Under the pieces are notes generated by a model. That model was not told the DNA's origin and made no database searches. It saw only the letters and a program-made list of their open reading frames with translations. Shown here piece after piece: positions 8,337-17,770 of a DNA stretch of 64,000 nt. Within the stretch, counting starts at the first letter, position 1; each line of letters opens with the position of its first letter. Source of the stretch: Streptomyces sp. VRA16 Mangrove soil (lineage in GTDB: Bacteria > Actinomycetota > Actinomycetes > Streptomycetales > Streptomycetaceae); assembly GCF_017377775.1 (NCBI RefSeq), contig NZ_JAFVLN010000001.1, positions 1,054,001 through 1,118,000 of the forward strand, given 5' to 3'. The position numbers and the translations under genes are program-made.

Positions 8337-9158
8337 TCACCCCGCCCGCAGCGCCGGCATCCGTGGATGGGCCTCCCGGGCCCCCGGATGGAAGACGAGA
8401 ATCATCAGGCGGGCGCCCGGCGTGGTGAGCGGCTGGGCCGCGCACATCGTCGCCCAGCCGGGCCCCAACCGGCGGTGCAGCAAAGGGCGTTCGTCGCCGT
8501 CCGGGTGGAGCGCGGCGCCGCCGGCCTCGTAGATCGGGGCGCCGCTCGGATCGGCGAGGACCTCCTTCTCGATCTGGCGGAGCGTGTCGTCGTCGGGCCG
8601 GGCGGCCAGCGCCGCGCGCAACTGGGGCATCACCAACGGCGCCCAGGAGCGCCCCCAGTCCGCGAGGACCAACCGCGCCTCCGGGTCCAGGAGCATCCAG
8701 CGCATCGTGTTCTCCGGCGGCCGGCCGCTCGGGAACAGATCCACGAACGCCTGGTTCCACGCCAGGAGATCCCACGAGGCGTCGGAGACGTAGGCCATGT
8801 GGTGCATCCCGTCCACGGCCTCCTGCCAGATGCCGGGGACGGCCTTGCCCGACGACGGGTACAGCGGTCCCGGCGGATCCTGCAGCAGCGCATACCGGCA
8901 CAGCAGCGCCCATTCCTGCTCGTTCAGCCCGAACAGCCGGGCCACGTCACGCAGCAGTTCCGAGGGCGGGTTCGGGTAGGTCCCCGACTCCAGCCGGTGA
9001 TACGTGCCCAGCGTCCGGTGCAACAGCTGGTCCACCTGATGCTGGGAGAGGCCGGGGGCGCGGCGGCCCTGGCCCGTGGGGCGGGAGAAGCCGTGGGACT
9101 CGGGGGCTATGAGGGCGCGCCGTTCACGGAGCAGGGCGCGGAGCGCCTTCTTGTTCAT
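8337..9158 (-). CDS. helix-turn-helix regulator with MmyB-like ligand-binding domain
   Basis: 273-residue regulator. The N-terminal XRE-type HTH spans about residues 10-75 (LSQHQVDQLLHRTLGTYHRLESG). It is followed by the MmyB-like PAS-fold domain with its typical WDLLAWNQAFVDLFP, NTMRWMLLDPEAR and LTTPGARLMILVFHP segments. MmyB-type regulators bind fatty-acid-like ligands and often control a neighbouring oxidoreductase. Here the adjacent same-strand gene is the type III PKS, 93 bases away, which makes the PKS a candidate target. The ATG start is at 9158. Confidence 0.88.
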   Translation of the reverse strand: MNKKALRALLRERRALIAPESHGFSRPTGQGRRAPGLSQHQVDQLLHRTLGTYHRLESGTYPNPPSELLRDVARLFGLNEQEWALLCRYALLQDPPGPLYPSSGKAVPGIWQEAVDGMHHMAYVSDASWDLLAWNQAFVDLFPSGRPPENTMRWMLLDPEARLVLADWGRSWAPLVMPQLRAALAARPDDDTLRQIEKEVLADPSGAPIYEAGGAALHPDGDERPLLHRRLGPGWATMCAAQPLTTPGARLMILVFHPGAREAHPRMPALRAG

Positions 9159-9613
9159 GTGGGTAATCCCTCTTCGTACACGCCGAGTTGAGCGTCAGCA
9201 GTCTAAATAATCCCATCACCTTTGGTCATAAACATTGCCCGAAGAAAACGATCAGACGGTCCGTCATGATGGATCGTGCGGGGTCGCCCACCTGGCAGTT
9301 TCATCGTCTGTGCACACATGGACACGGCGATGCGGCACCTGTGCCGGGCCGCTCGAAAATGGCCGAAATTTCCCGGGCGGAGGGTGACTCACGAGCCTCT
9401 GGGCCGACGTGAGGAAGAGTGAGCTGGGCCGGGCCACGTATTTGTTGGATGTGGCCGGAAAATGCGTTGCACTTGACGCACGTCCCGCGCTCTTCACGAC
9501 CGGCTCCCGAGGTCACTGGCTGCGGTCGGTGCCGTCACTCGCCATTACGTAGCGGCCACGGCACCGGCCGCGCCCGGTCTCCGCCTCGCGCGCGGCGCCC
9601 CTCTCACTCCTGC
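9159..9613. other. 455-base gap, no convincing gene
   Basis: Short open frames here on the minus strand (up to 77 codons) have no start context and no recognisable domain. Bases 9195-9260 are clearly AT-richer than their surroundings and probably contain the promoter of the MmyB-type regulator, which reads leftward. A TGCGT-N8-ACGCA inverted repeat lies near 9463-9480. I see no hairpin terminator or RNA gene. Confidence 0.5.
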
Positions 9614-10807
9614 TCACTCCTGCTTCGCGCAGACGTTGCGTACGTAGTCCTCCGCCGCCGCGTCGAGCCCGATGTCGTGCTGCGCCCGCTCGGACAAGTA
9701 CCAGCGGTGCTCCAGGAGTTCGTGGTACAGCTCGGCAGGATCCATGGGGGCGGGGATGCGGTCGCGCACGGCGCGGACCGTCGGCCGGAACACGTCGCGC
9801 ACCCAGCGGTGCGCGAGCACCTCGGGGCGCGCGCCCGGTGCGTCGTCCTGGGTGGCCATCCAGCTCTCCAGGTCGTTGAGGAGCCGCCGCGCCTGGTTCT
9901 CCTCCGCGTCCAGACCCGTCAGGCGCAGGAGCTGACGCTGATGGTGGCCCGCGTCGACGACCTTGGGGACGAACGTGACCTCGTCGCCGCGCGGGGAGCG
10001 GGAGATCTGCATCTCGGCCACGTCGAACCCGAGGTCGTTGAGACGGCGGATGCGCCGCTCCATGTAGTGGTGCTTGCCCGCCGGATAGACCGACGTGCGG
10101 GTCAGTTCGCTCCACAGGTTCGTGTAGCGCTGCTCGATCTCCGAACCGAACTCGATCGGGTCGATGGAGGGGTGCAGCGCCCCGGACGCCTCCAGGTCGA
10201 GCATCTCGCCGCTGATGTTGACCCGGGCCAGCTCGATGTCGTACTCGCGCTGGCCCCGGCTGAGCTTCGGGTGCAGTTCGCCGGTCTCGGCGTCCACCAG
10301 GTACGCGGCGTACGCGCCCGCGTCGCGTCGGAAGAGAGTGTTGGACAGCGAGCAGTCGCCCCACGCGAACCCGGTGAGGTGCAGGCGGACCAGGAGCACC
10401 GCGAGGGCGTCCATGAGGCGGTGGACCGTCGACGGCCGCATCGTCGTCTCGAACATCGAGCGGTAGGGCAGCGAACCGCCCAAGTGCCGCGTGATCAGGA
10501 CCGGTTCGAGCGGGGTGCCGTCCGGCTGCTCGCGGCCGGTGACGACGGCCAGCGGGTCCACCGCGGGTATCCCGAGCCGGTCGAGCGTGCGCAGCATCTC
10601 GTACTCGGCCTGCGCCGGGCGCTGCGCCAGCTCCTTCACGGCGACGACCTCGTCACCGGCGCGGGCGTAGCGCACCACGTGGCGGGAGATGCCGCGCGGC
10701 AGCGGAACCAGGTACTCCTCGGGCCACTCCTCCAGGGGGATGTGCCAGGGCAGGGCGAGCAGGAGCACGGGGTGCTCGGGGTTGGTGGCGCTGATCTCTA
10801 GCGGCAT
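9614..10807 (-). CDS. DUF4032 domain-containing, kinase-like protein
   Basis: 397-residue protein. The first 200 residues have the pattern of a lipopolysaccharide-kinase-like / aminoglycoside-phosphotransferase-like fold: an RYARAGDEVVAVKEL Lys strand and GFAWGDCSLSNTLFRRD, resembling the HxDxxxxN catalytic loop with Asp and Asn kept, then YLVDAETGEL. The C-terminal part (RWVRDVFRPTVRAVRDRIP..., HRWYLSERAQHDIGLDAAAEDYV) matches the actinobacterial DUF4032 family. The start is the ATG ending at 10807; a GTG at 10831 would add eight residues. The substrate is unknown, and it is not in an obvious operon. Confidence 0.8.
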   Translation of the reverse strand: MPLEISATNPEHPVLLLALPWHIPLEEWPEEYLVPLPRGISRHVVRYARAGDEVVAVKELAQRPAQAEYEMLRTLDRLGIPAVDPLAVVTGREQPDGTPLEPVLITRHLGGSLPYRSMFETTMRPSTVHRLMDALAVLLVRLHLTGFAWGDCSLSNTLFRRDAGAYAAYLVDAETGELHPKLSRGQREYDIELARVNISGEMLDLEASGALHPSIDPIEFGSEIEQRYTNLWSELTRTSVYPAGKHHYMERRIRRLNDLGFDVAEMQISRSPRGDEVTFVPKVVDAGHHQRQLLRLTGLDAEENQARRLLNDLESWMATQDDAPGARPEVLAHRWVRDVFRPTVRAVRDRIPAPMDPAELYHELLEHRWYLSERAQHDIGLDAAAEDYVRNVCAKQE

Positions 10808-10862
10808 GCGCACAGCGTATTGAGTGCGCACGCCACCAGCGGCGCCGGGTGCGGCCCGTAGG

Positions 10863-11762
10863 TCAGCCGAGGGAGCGTTCGGCCTCCGTCAGGATCTCCG
10901 TCAGGCGCAGGCCGAACCGGGCGTCGCACGGCGCCGGGACACCCGTGCGCACCGATTCCAGGAGCACGTCGACCGCGATCGCCAGCGACTCCTGCGCCGA
11001 GCCGCGGCCGGCCGGCAGGGTCGACACCCCGGCCGTGCCCCGCAGTTCGACCGTGACACCGGCGGCGGCCGGGGGAGTGGTCAGACTCAGCGCCGCCGTG
11101 CTCGACGCGCCGGAGGCGTGCCGCAGCAGCAGATGCACCGTGTCTCCCGGGCCGCGGCCGGCCGTCACCGACGTCACGTCGCCGAGCAGCGGCAGCAGCA
11201 CCGACAGGGCGTGCGGGCCCACGTCCCACAGGGCGCCCCGCTCCGCCCGCCACGGAGTCGTCGCACGGACCTCGGCGTCGTCGCCCGGCGTGTACAGCGC
11301 CCCGTACCAGTCGGCGCGGCCGGTGAACCAGCCCTCCACCGAGGCCTGTTCGGCGATCCAGGCGGCTGACGCGGGCGAATAGCGCATCGTGCAGAACACC
11401 ACGGAAGCCACTCGGGCGGCCTCCACGGCGTCGACGACCGCGCGCGCCGCCACCGGTTCCGTGGCCAGAGGTTTGTCGAGCAGGAGATGGCAGCCCGCGG
11501 CGGCGGCCCGCGCCGCGAGCGGCGCCTGGACGTCCGGCGGGACGGCGAAGGCCACCGCGTCGCACGCGGCGAACAACGCGTCCGCGTCGTCGTACGCCGT
11601 CGTGGCGTGCGCGGCCGCGAGCTCCGCCGCGGCCTGCGGGCGGCGTCCCCAGACGCCGACGAGTTCCGTGTGCTTGTGGTCCGCGAGCGTCGGCGCGTGG
11701 GTGCGCCGGGCCCAGGAGCCGGTGCCGACAAGTCCGAGGCGCAGGGCGTCCGTCGAGGTCAT
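10863..11762 (-). CDS. Gfo/Idh/MocA-family oxidoreductase
   Basis: 299-residue NAD(P)-dependent oxidoreductase. The N-terminal Rossmann motif is LGLVGTGSWARRTHAP, followed by the family lysine motif LLDKPLATEP and a C-terminal beta-sheet domain. Members act on sugars, inositols and their derivatives. The ATG ending at 11762 is used. It is divergent from the MFS gene, and the intergenic region carries two palindromes that may also control it. No sugar gene neighbours it, so its substrate is open. Confidence 0.85.
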   Translation of the reverse strand: MTSTDALRLGLVGTGSWARRTHAPTLADHKHTELVGVWGRRPQAAAELAAAHATTAYDDADALFAACDAVAFAVPPDVQAPLAARAAAAGCHLLLDKPLATEPVAARAVVDAVEAARVASVVFCTMRYSPASAAWIAEQASVEGWFTGRADWYGALYTPGDDAEVRATTPWRAERGALWDVGPHALSVLLPLLGDVTSVTAGRGPGDTVHLLLRHASGASSTAALSLTTPPAAAGVTVELRGTAGVSTLPAGRGSAQESLAIAVDVLLESVRTGVPAPCDARFGLRLTEILTEAERSLG

Positions 11763-11830
11763 GGTCGGCAGTATCACCCGCGCGGGACCGTCCGGTGCGG
11801 AGGAAGGGTGGCGACAGGTGAAAGAATCGT

Positions 11831-11871
11831 GGTGAATACTGATTCACCAGCTGGGTGAATGAGCATTCACC
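11831..11871. promoter_or_regulatory. two 18-bp palindromes in the divergent promoter region
   Basis: GGTGAAT-N4-ATTCACC occurs twice, at 11831-11848 and 11854-11871, with perfect 7-base arms and a 23-base centre spacing. They lie 61 bases upstream of the MFS start (11932) and 69 bases upstream of the Gfo/Idh start (11762). The TetR protein encoded at the end of the MFS operon is the natural candidate ligand-responsive repressor. Confidence 0.8.
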
Positions 11872-11931
11872 ACAATCGTCGGCCTGGCGCCGCACCGCCC
11901 GTGCGGCGTCCGCGCACCTCGCAGGAGACCC

Positions 11932-13407
11932 ATGGACCACGTCCCGATACCGACGCTGCCCGAGCAGCCGGCCCGGCCGCACCTGCGGGAGCGGCTCACG
12001 ATCCCCGTTCTCGCCTTCGGCGGCATCCTGATGGCCGTCATGCAGACCGTCGTCGTGCCGCTCCTGCCCGACCTGCCGCGGCTCACCGGCGCGTCCCCCG
12101 CGGCCGTCTCCTGGATGGTCACCGCGACCTTGCTCGCGGGAGCCGTCCTCACCCCCGTGCTCGGCCGGGCCGGCGACATGTACGGGAAGCGGCGCGTCCT
12201 GCTCGGCGCGCTCGCCCTGATGACCGCCGGCTCCGTGCTGTGCGCGCTGACCTCCGACATCCGCGTCCTCATCGCGGCCCGCGCACTCCAGGGCGCCGCG
12301 GCGGCCGTCGTCCCGCTGTCCATCAGCATCCTGCGCGACGAACTCCCGCCCCATCGCACGGGATCCGCCGTCGCCCTGATGAGCTCGACCGTCGGCATCG
12401 GCGCGGCCCTCGGCCTGCCGCTCGCCGCGCTCATCGTCCAGTACGCCAACTGGCACGTGATGTTCTGGGCGACCAGCGCGCTCGGTGCCCTCGGCCTCGC
12501 CGCCGCCTGGTGGGCGGTGCGCGAGTCGCCCGTGCGCACCCCCGGCCGCTTCGACGCGCTCGGCACCCTCGGCCTCGCCGCCGGACTCGTCTGTCTGCTG
12601 CTCGGCGTCTCGCAGGGCGGTCAGTGGGGCTGGGACAGCGCCCGCATCACCGGCCTCTTCGCGGGCGCCGTGCTGATCCTCGGCCTATGGGCGTGGCAGC
12701 AACTGCGCGCCGCAGCACCCCTGGTGGACCTGCGGCTCGCCGTCGACCGGAAGGTCGGCCTGCCGCACATCGCCGCGCTGTTCACCGGCTTCGCGTTCTA
12801 CGCCAACTCGCTCGTCACCGCGCAGCTCGTGCAGGCGCCCGTGGAGACCGGCTACGGGCTCGGCCTTTCCATCGTCGCGACCGGCCTGGTCATGCTGCCG
12901 AGCGGCGTCATCATGCTGGTCTTCTCACCCGTCTCCGCCCGCATCTCCGCGGCCCGCGGCCCCCGGATCACCCTGGCGATCGGCGGTGTCGTCCTCGCGC
13001 TCGGCTACGCGATCCGCATCGTCGACAGCACCGACCTGTGGGTGATCATGGTCGGCGCCGCCGTCGTCTCCACCGGTACGACGCTCGCCTACTCGGCCCT
13101 GCCCACACTGATCCTGCGCTCCGTCCCGTCCACCGCGACGGCCTCCGCCAACGGGGTCAACGTCCTGATGCGCACGATCGGGCAGTCCGTCTCCAGCGCC
13201 GCCGTCGCGGCGATCCTCGTGCACCACACGATGCGGGTGGGCGGCACCGTCGTATCGAGCCTGGACGGCTACCGGCTCGCCTTCGCGACGGCCGGTACGG
13301 TCGCTGTGGTGGCAGCCGCCATCGCCCTCTGCGTCCCCTCCGACCGGAAGGGCGAGCGGGCGGGCGCGGCCGCACCGCCCCCGGTGGTGACGACGAAGGG
13401 AGCATGA
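11932..13407 (+). CDS. MFS drug-efflux-type transporter (DHA2, 14-TM)
   Basis: 491-residue membrane transporter with about 14 hydrophobic segments. Family motifs are visible: GRAGDMYGKRRVLLGAL (motif A-like loop 2-3) and a GIGAALGLPLAALI antiporter motif C-like segment. These proteins expel small molecules using the proton gradient. A good AGGAG site precedes the ATG. Its stop is four bases from the next gene, a TetR regulator, so the two form an operon probably repressed from the upstream palindromes. Confidence 0.88.
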   Translation: MDHVPIPTLPEQPARPHLRERLTIPVLAFGGILMAVMQTVVVPLLPDLPRLTGASPAAVSWMVTATLLAGAVLTPVLGRAGDMYGKRRVLLGALALMTAGSVLCALTSDIRVLIAARALQGAAAAVVPLSISILRDELPPHRTGSAVALMSSTVGIGAALGLPLAALIVQYANWHVMFWATSALGALGLAAAWWAVRESPVRTPGRFDALGTLGLAAGLVCLLLGVSQGGQWGWDSARITGLFAGAVLILGLWAWQQLRAAAPLVDLRLAVDRKVGLPHIAALFTGFAFYANSLVTAQLVQAPVETGYGLGLSIVATGLVMLPSGVIMLVFSPVSARISAARGPRITLAIGGVVLALGYAIRIVDSTDLWVIMVGAAVVSTGTTLAYSALPTLILRSVPSTATASANGVNVLMRTIGQSVSSAAVAAILVHHTMRVGGTVVSSLDGYRLAFATAGTVAVVAAAIALCVPSDRKGERAGAAAPPPVVTTKGA

Positions 13408-13411
13408 GGCG

Positions 13412-13996
13412 ATGACCACGGCGCAGGTCGGCGAGGAACGGCCGCCCGCGGGCCGGCGGGACGCGGAGGCGAGCAAGGCCGCCATCGTCAGGGCCACCCG
13501 CCATCTGCTGGCCCGGCACGCCCACGCCGACATCACGCTCAAGGCCGTCGCCGAACGGGCCGGGGTCAGCCCGCCGCTGATCCTCAAGTACTTCGGGAAC
13601 AAGGACGCGCTGTTCACCAGCGTCATGGACTTCGAGGCCGACGTCGACGCCCTGCTCGACGCGCCCCTGGAGGAGCTGGGCCGGCACATGGTGCGCAGCG
13701 TGCTGGCCGGACAGGCCGAGCGCGGCGCCGACCCGATCCTGCGCATCGTCTTCGCCCCGCTCCACGGCGAACAGGGCGAGATCCTGCGCGCCAACTTCCG
13801 TACGCAGGTCAGCGAACGCCTCGCCGCCCGCCTGCCCGGCGCGGACGCGGGCCTGCGGGCGGAACTCGCCGTGTCGGCCGTGGTCGGCCTCGGCGTGATG
13901 TACGGGATCGCCCGCGGCCCGCAGGTGCGGGCCGCGGACATCGACGACGTGGTGGAGCGGTACGCCCCGGCCGTCCAGGCGCAGCTGAACGGCTAG
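13412..13996 (+). CDS. TetR/AcrR-family regulator
   Basis: 194-residue TetR repressor with the N-terminal HTH VAERAGVSPPLILKYFGNKDALF at about residues 45-70 and an all-helical C-terminal domain of the TetR_C_17-like kind. It starts four bases after the transporter stop. As the distal gene of the transporter operon it is likely autoregulatory through the GGTGAAT palindromes at 11831-11871. The effector is presumably the transported compound. Confidence 0.88.
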   Translation: MTTAQVGEERPPAGRRDAEASKAAIVRATRHLLARHAHADITLKAVAERAGVSPPLILKYFGNKDALFTSVMDFEADVDALLDAPLEELGRHMVRSVLAGQAERGADPILRIVFAPLHGEQGEILRANFRTQVSERLAARLPGADAGLRAELAVSAVVGLGVMYGIARGPQVRAADIDDVVERYAPAVQAQLNG

Positions 13997-14025
13997 GGGT
14001 GCCCCCGGCCGTTCAGCCCCTTCTC

Positions 14026-15897
14026 TCAGTCGCCCTGGACGCTCAGGGTCTCGCCGAAGGTCACGACGGTCCGGAACCCGTCGGACCACCGCACGGTGAG
14101 CCCGTCCTCGGTGAGAGTGGTCTCGGCCACCGCGTCGGCGAGCGCCACGTCGTCCTCGGACAGTGCGGCCAGCGCCGCGAGGACCGCCGTCCCCTCGACC
14201 TCGGCCGAGAGCCGCGGCATCCGCACCCACGGCTCGTACGCCGTGCCCTGAGGCGCGCGGACCCGGTCCGCCTCGCCCCAGCCGTGCAGCCCGCGCAGCT
14301 CCGAGCGCAGCTTCTCCGTCGCCCACCCGGTGAGCGTCGCGCGGGCCCCGTGCGGCGCCCCGGCCACCCGGTGCACCCGCAGCTCGTACGCCCCGCGGGC
14401 CACGGTCACGCTCTCCACGAGCAGACCCGGCACCATCGGCGGCCCCGACACGAACACCGGCCGGTACCAGGACGCCGCCCAGCCCCATCCGTCGCCTTGC
14501 CCGGCGCCGAGCGGGTGGAGGCGGCGGCGGACACTGGCCACCCCGCCCACCTCGACCGACAGATGGTTGTCCGCCGCGTTCGTGAGGGACGTCGGACCGG
14601 TGTGCGTGGAGTAGGCCTGACGGCCGTAGTGCGCGTCGTTCTGGTCCGCGAACTCTCCCTCGTGCGGGCGGACGTGGTCACTGCCGTGGTTGTGCAGCCG
14701 CACGATCCCGTCCGCCTGCGTCGACTGGACCAGCAGGCCCGGCGCGGGCAGCGCGAGGACCCGGTCGGGGCCCTCGCTCGGCATGGCCTCCTCAGGCGCC
14801 GTCCACAGCGGGTCGTCCTCCGGGGCGAGCAGCGCCACGAACCCCTTCGACGCCCAGTAGGGGGAGGCAGGACCCGAGTAGTGCTGGAGGGTCGCGTCGT
14901 GCGGGCCGTGCCAGCCCAGGCTCAGCAGGCCGTCGTCCGTGAGCGCGCCGCGCTCCAGGAAGTAGCGCAGGTTCCCGCTGATGAGGCGGCGCGACGCGCC
15001 CGGGGACAGCGGAGTGTGCCCGGTGACCGCGCCCGCGCCGACCGCCGCCGACGCGGCGAACCGGTAGGCGAGCGACCGCCCGAAGTGGATCGGCGCCCCG
15101 TCCCCGCCGAACAGCAGCGAGAAGCCTTCCAGGTGCTCGCGCAGTCGCGGGCCGAAGCGGGCCGAGAGCGCCGCGTCGCCCGACAGGTGCGCATGCAGCA
15201 CCGGGTACAGGTGCAGCGCCCAGCCGTTGTAGTGGTCGAAGGCCCGGCCGTCGCCGTCCGCGTACCAGCCGTCGCCCCGGTACCAGGTCTCCATGAGGTC
15301 GAGCGCCCGCTCCATGGCGCGAGCGGTGGCCGCGTCGCCGCGGCCGACCTCCTCCAGGAACGAGGCGACCATGAACGGGAACAGGTACCAGTTGTTCGGC
15401 GCCGGCGTGTGGTTGATCGCGCCGCGCAGCCACTTCTCCGCACCGTCCTGCACATCGCCGTCGAGCCTGTCCCACAGCCAGGGCCGCGTCAGCTTCAGGC
15501 CGAGCGCCACCGACGCCGACTCCACCATCGGCTGGCCCTGGACATGGTGGTCGAGGATCAGCGGCCACGACTCGGCGTCGTCCCGGCCCGGAGTACGGGT
15601 GCCCGCGGCCAGTCCGCGCGCGTACCGCTCCAGCCAGCCGTGCGGATCCTTGCCGTCGGCGCCCGCGACCCGGAAACCGGCCGCCAGGAACGTCCGCGCG
15701 TACCCCTCCAGGCCGTCGGAGCGCACGCCCGACCCCGAAGGGCGGCCCGGCAGGTCGAGGAAGGCCCCCTCAGGGGTGGCCCAGCGCCACGCGGCACCGA
15801 GCAGACCGTCGGCGACGGCCTCCCAGTGGGCGCGGGTGTAGCCGGTGTGCGGGCTCAGCTCCCGGTCTTCTTCGGGCAGTTCGAACGGGATGGTCAT
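14026..15897 (-). CDS. DUF2264 domain-containing protein
   Basis: 623-residue cytoplasmic protein (no signal peptide) of the DUF2264 family. The Trp-rich helical segments (WYLFPFMVASFLEEVG, WYRGDGWYADGDGRAFDHYNGWALHLYP, FGGDGAPIHFGRSLAYRF) give the pattern of an alpha/alpha toroid like those of polysaccharide lyases and glycosidases. It is followed by a beta-rich C-terminal region. No biochemical role is secure. It is the last gene of the sugar uptake operon. Its ATG overlaps the stop of the dehydrogenase gene by four bases, so it probably acts on the imported oligosaccharide. I use the ATG ending at 15897 rather than the longer open frame. Confidence 0.85.
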   Translation of the reverse strand: MTIPFELPEEDRELSPHTGYTRAHWEAVADGLLGAAWRWATPEGAFLDLPGRPSGSGVRSDGLEGYARTFLAAGFRVAGADGKDPHGWLERYARGLAAGTRTPGRDDAESWPLILDHHVQGQPMVESASVALGLKLTRPWLWDRLDGDVQDGAEKWLRGAINHTPAPNNWYLFPFMVASFLEEVGRGDAATARAMERALDLMETWYRGDGWYADGDGRAFDHYNGWALHLYPVLHAHLSGDAALSARFGPRLREHLEGFSLLFGGDGAPIHFGRSLAYRFAASAAVGAGAVTGHTPLSPGASRRLISGNLRYFLERGALTDDGLLSLGWHGPHDATLQHYSGPASPYWASKGFVALLAPEDDPLWTAPEEAMPSEGPDRVLALPAPGLLVQSTQADGIVRLHNHGSDHVRPHEGEFADQNDAHYGRQAYSTHTGPTSLTNAADNHLSVEVGGVASVRRRLHPLGAGQGDGWGWAASWYRPVFVSGPPMVPGLLVESVTVARGAYELRVHRVAGAPHGARATLTGWATEKLRSELRGLHGWGEADRVRAPQGTAYEPWVRMPRLSAEVEGTAVLAALAALSEDDVALADAVAETTLTEDGLTVRWSDGFRTVVTFGETLSVQGD

Positions 15898-16901
15898 GCG
15901 AGGAACGCCAGCCTTTCGCGTCGTACAGGATGGGCGAAACCGTCGCCCGCGGCCCACCGCGCCACCTCGGCCACCGCCGTGTCGGCCAGGCGTTCCCACT
16001 CATTGCCCTGGGAACCGGCCAGGTGCGGGGTGATCAGCGCGCCGGAACAGGCCCAGAGCGGATGGTCGGGCGGGAGCACCTCGGGGTCGGTGACGTCGAG
16101 GACCGCCCGGATCCTGCCGCCGCACACCGCTTCGGTCAGCGCCTCCTGGTCGACGACGGCGCCGCGCGCCGTGTTGATCAGGACGGCGCCCACGGGCATC
16201 GAGTCCATCAGCGCGCGGCTGACGAGCCCGCGCGTGGCCGGAAGCAGCGGGGTGTGCACGCTGAGCACATCGCTGCGGGTGAAGAGTTCGGGCAGCTCCA
16301 CCCACTCGACGCCGAGTTCGGCGGCCTCGGCGGGGGAGACGTACGGGTCGTACAGCAGCACCTCGAAGTCGAACGGCTTCAGCAGTTCGATCACACGGCG
16401 CCCGATCAGGGAGGCCGACAGTATGCCCACCGTGCGGCGGTAGTTGCCGGTGTGGCCCGTCGTGAGCAGCCAGTTGTCGCGCACCCGGGACCGCTGGAAG
16501 TCACGGGCCCGCTCCAGGACGTGCTTGCCGTGCAGCAGGATCATCGCGAGGGTGTACTCGGCGACGGGCAGCGCGTTCGCCGCCGCGGCGGAGGACACCG
16601 CGAGTCCCCGCTCCCAGCAGGCGTCGGTGACGTGCCCGCGCACCGAACCCGCCGAGTGCACCACTGCCTTGAGGAGCGGCGCCGCAGCCAGGACGTCCGC
16701 GTCGAGCCGGGGGCAGCCCCAGCCGGTGACGAGCAGCTCGGCGCCGGCCAGGGCCTCCTTCGCGCGTACGGTCGTCAGGTCGTTCAGGGCGGGGAGCGGA
16801 GCCAGGTCGCAGACCTCGGCGAGGGCGGCCAGCGACCGCGGAGTGAAGACGGCCTCCGCGGCCTGGGGGGACATGGCCATCACCACGCGGGGGAGGGTCA
16901 C
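15894..16901 (-). CDS. D-2-hydroxyacid dehydrogenase family protein
   Basis: 335-residue NAD-dependent dehydrogenase. The catalytic trio is visible: Arg in LINTARGAVVD, Glu in DVTDPEVLPPDHPLW, and His in LITPHLAGSQ. The nucleotide-binding segment TVGILSASLIGRRVIELL is a variant of GxGxxG. The GTG at 16899-16901 overlaps the upstream permease stop by four bases and is chosen over a far longer open frame that would run into the permease gene. Its position in a sugar-import operon suggests reduction or oxidation of a sugar-derived keto/hydroxy acid. Confidence 0.85.
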   Translation of the reverse strand: MTLPRVVMAMSPQAAEAVFTPRSLAALAEVCDLAPLPALNDLTTVRAKEALAGAELLVTGWGCPRLDADVLAAAPLLKAVVHSAGSVRGHVTDACWERGLAVSSAAAANALPVAEYTLAMILLHGKHVLERARDFQRSRVRDNWLLTTGHTGNYRRTVGILSASLIGRRVIELLKPFDFEVLLYDPYVSPAEAAELGVEWVELPELFTRSDVLSVHTPLLPATRGLVSRALMDSMPVGAVLINTARGAVVDQEALTEAVCGGRIRAVLDVTDPEVLPPDHPLWACSGALITPHLAGSQGNEWERLADTAVAEVARWAAGDGFAHPVRRERLAFLA

Positions 16902-17770
16902 TTGACCGCCCCCGCCGTGAGGCCGGCCTTCCAGAACCGCTGGAGGAGGATGAACGCGAGGACGAGGGGGAGCACCGCGAGGAGCGAGCCCATGATCACC
17001 ACCGGGTAGTACTCGGGAGAGACGGTCGCCTGGCTGTTCCACTGGAACAGACCCAGGCTCACTGGGTACAGCTTCTGGTTGGACAGCATCACCATCGGCA
17101 GGAAGAAGTTGTTCCAGATCGCGGTGAGCTGGAAGAGGAAGACCGTGATCAGACCGGGGGCGAGCATCCGCAACGACACGCGTGCGTACGTCGTCAGCTC
17201 ACCTGCCCCATCGACCCGGGCCGCCTCAAGCACCTCGTTCGGGACGTAGCCCTGGGCGAAGATGCGCCCCAGGTACACACCGAAGGGATTGAACAGGACC
17301 GGGATGAACACCGACCAGAAGGTGTTCACGACGCCGGTCTGCGACGCGATGAGATAGAGCGGCAGGGCGAGGACCGTCTGCGGCACCATGACCGCGGCGA
17401 GGACCAGCCCGAACAGCTTCTCCTTGTGCCGGAAGTGGTACTTGTCGAAGGCGTAGCCGCACGCGACGGAGATCATCGCGCCGATGGCGCCGCCCAGGAC
17501 CGCGTACAGCAGGCTGTTGCCGTACCAGCGGCTGTACAGGCCGCCGTCCATCGCGAACAGGTCCTTGACGTTCTGGACCAGCGAGAAGTCGCTGAAGGAG
17601 AGGATGCTGCTGCTGAACAGCGCGTCCCGGGACTTCGTCGCGGCCAGCACCAGCCACAGCGCGGGCAGCATCGTGTAGAGCACGGAGATCACGACGACGA
17701 CGTTGACCGTCGTACGGCCCAGCAGACGCGGGCGCAGGAGCGTCGACCTGCTCATCTCGGCAGTGGTCAT
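16898..17770 (-). CDS. carbohydrate ABC transporter permease (MalG type)
   Basis: 290-residue inner-membrane permease with six TM segments. The cytoplasmic EAA loop, NEVLEAARVDGAGELTTYARVSLRML, contacts the ATPase. It overlaps the other permease gene by four bases (ATGA) and the dehydrogenase gene by four. No ATPase gene lies in the operon; in Streptomyces a shared MsiK-type ATPase usually energises such importers. Confidence 0.92.
   Translation of the reverse strand: MTTAEMSRSTLLRPRLLGRTTVNVVVVISVLYTMLPALWLVLAATKSRDALFSSSILSFSDFSLVQNVKDLFAMDGGLYSRWYGNSLLYAVLGGAIGAMISVACGYAFDKYHFRHKEKLFGLVLAAVMVPQTVLALPLYLIASQTGVVNTFWSVFIPVLFNPFGVYLGRIFAQGYVPNEVLEAARVDGAGELTTYARVSLRMLAPGLITVFLFQLTAIWNNFFLPMVMLSNQKLYPVSLGLFQWNSQATVSPEYYPVVIMGSLLAVLPLVLAFILLQRFWKAGLTAGAVK

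Noticed and set aside
6454..8913. An 819-codon open frame on the minus strand through tetR, the type III PKS region and the MmyB gene
   Set aside because: Only its last 223 codons (the TetR protein) look like protein. The rest is Arg/Gly/Pro-rich, runs through two recognised genes in another frame and reflects high GC.
9264..9516. Two overlapping short minus-strand frames (71-77 codons) in the 455-base gap
   Set aside because: No ribosome-binding site, no conserved-looking pattern, and the frames overlap each other.
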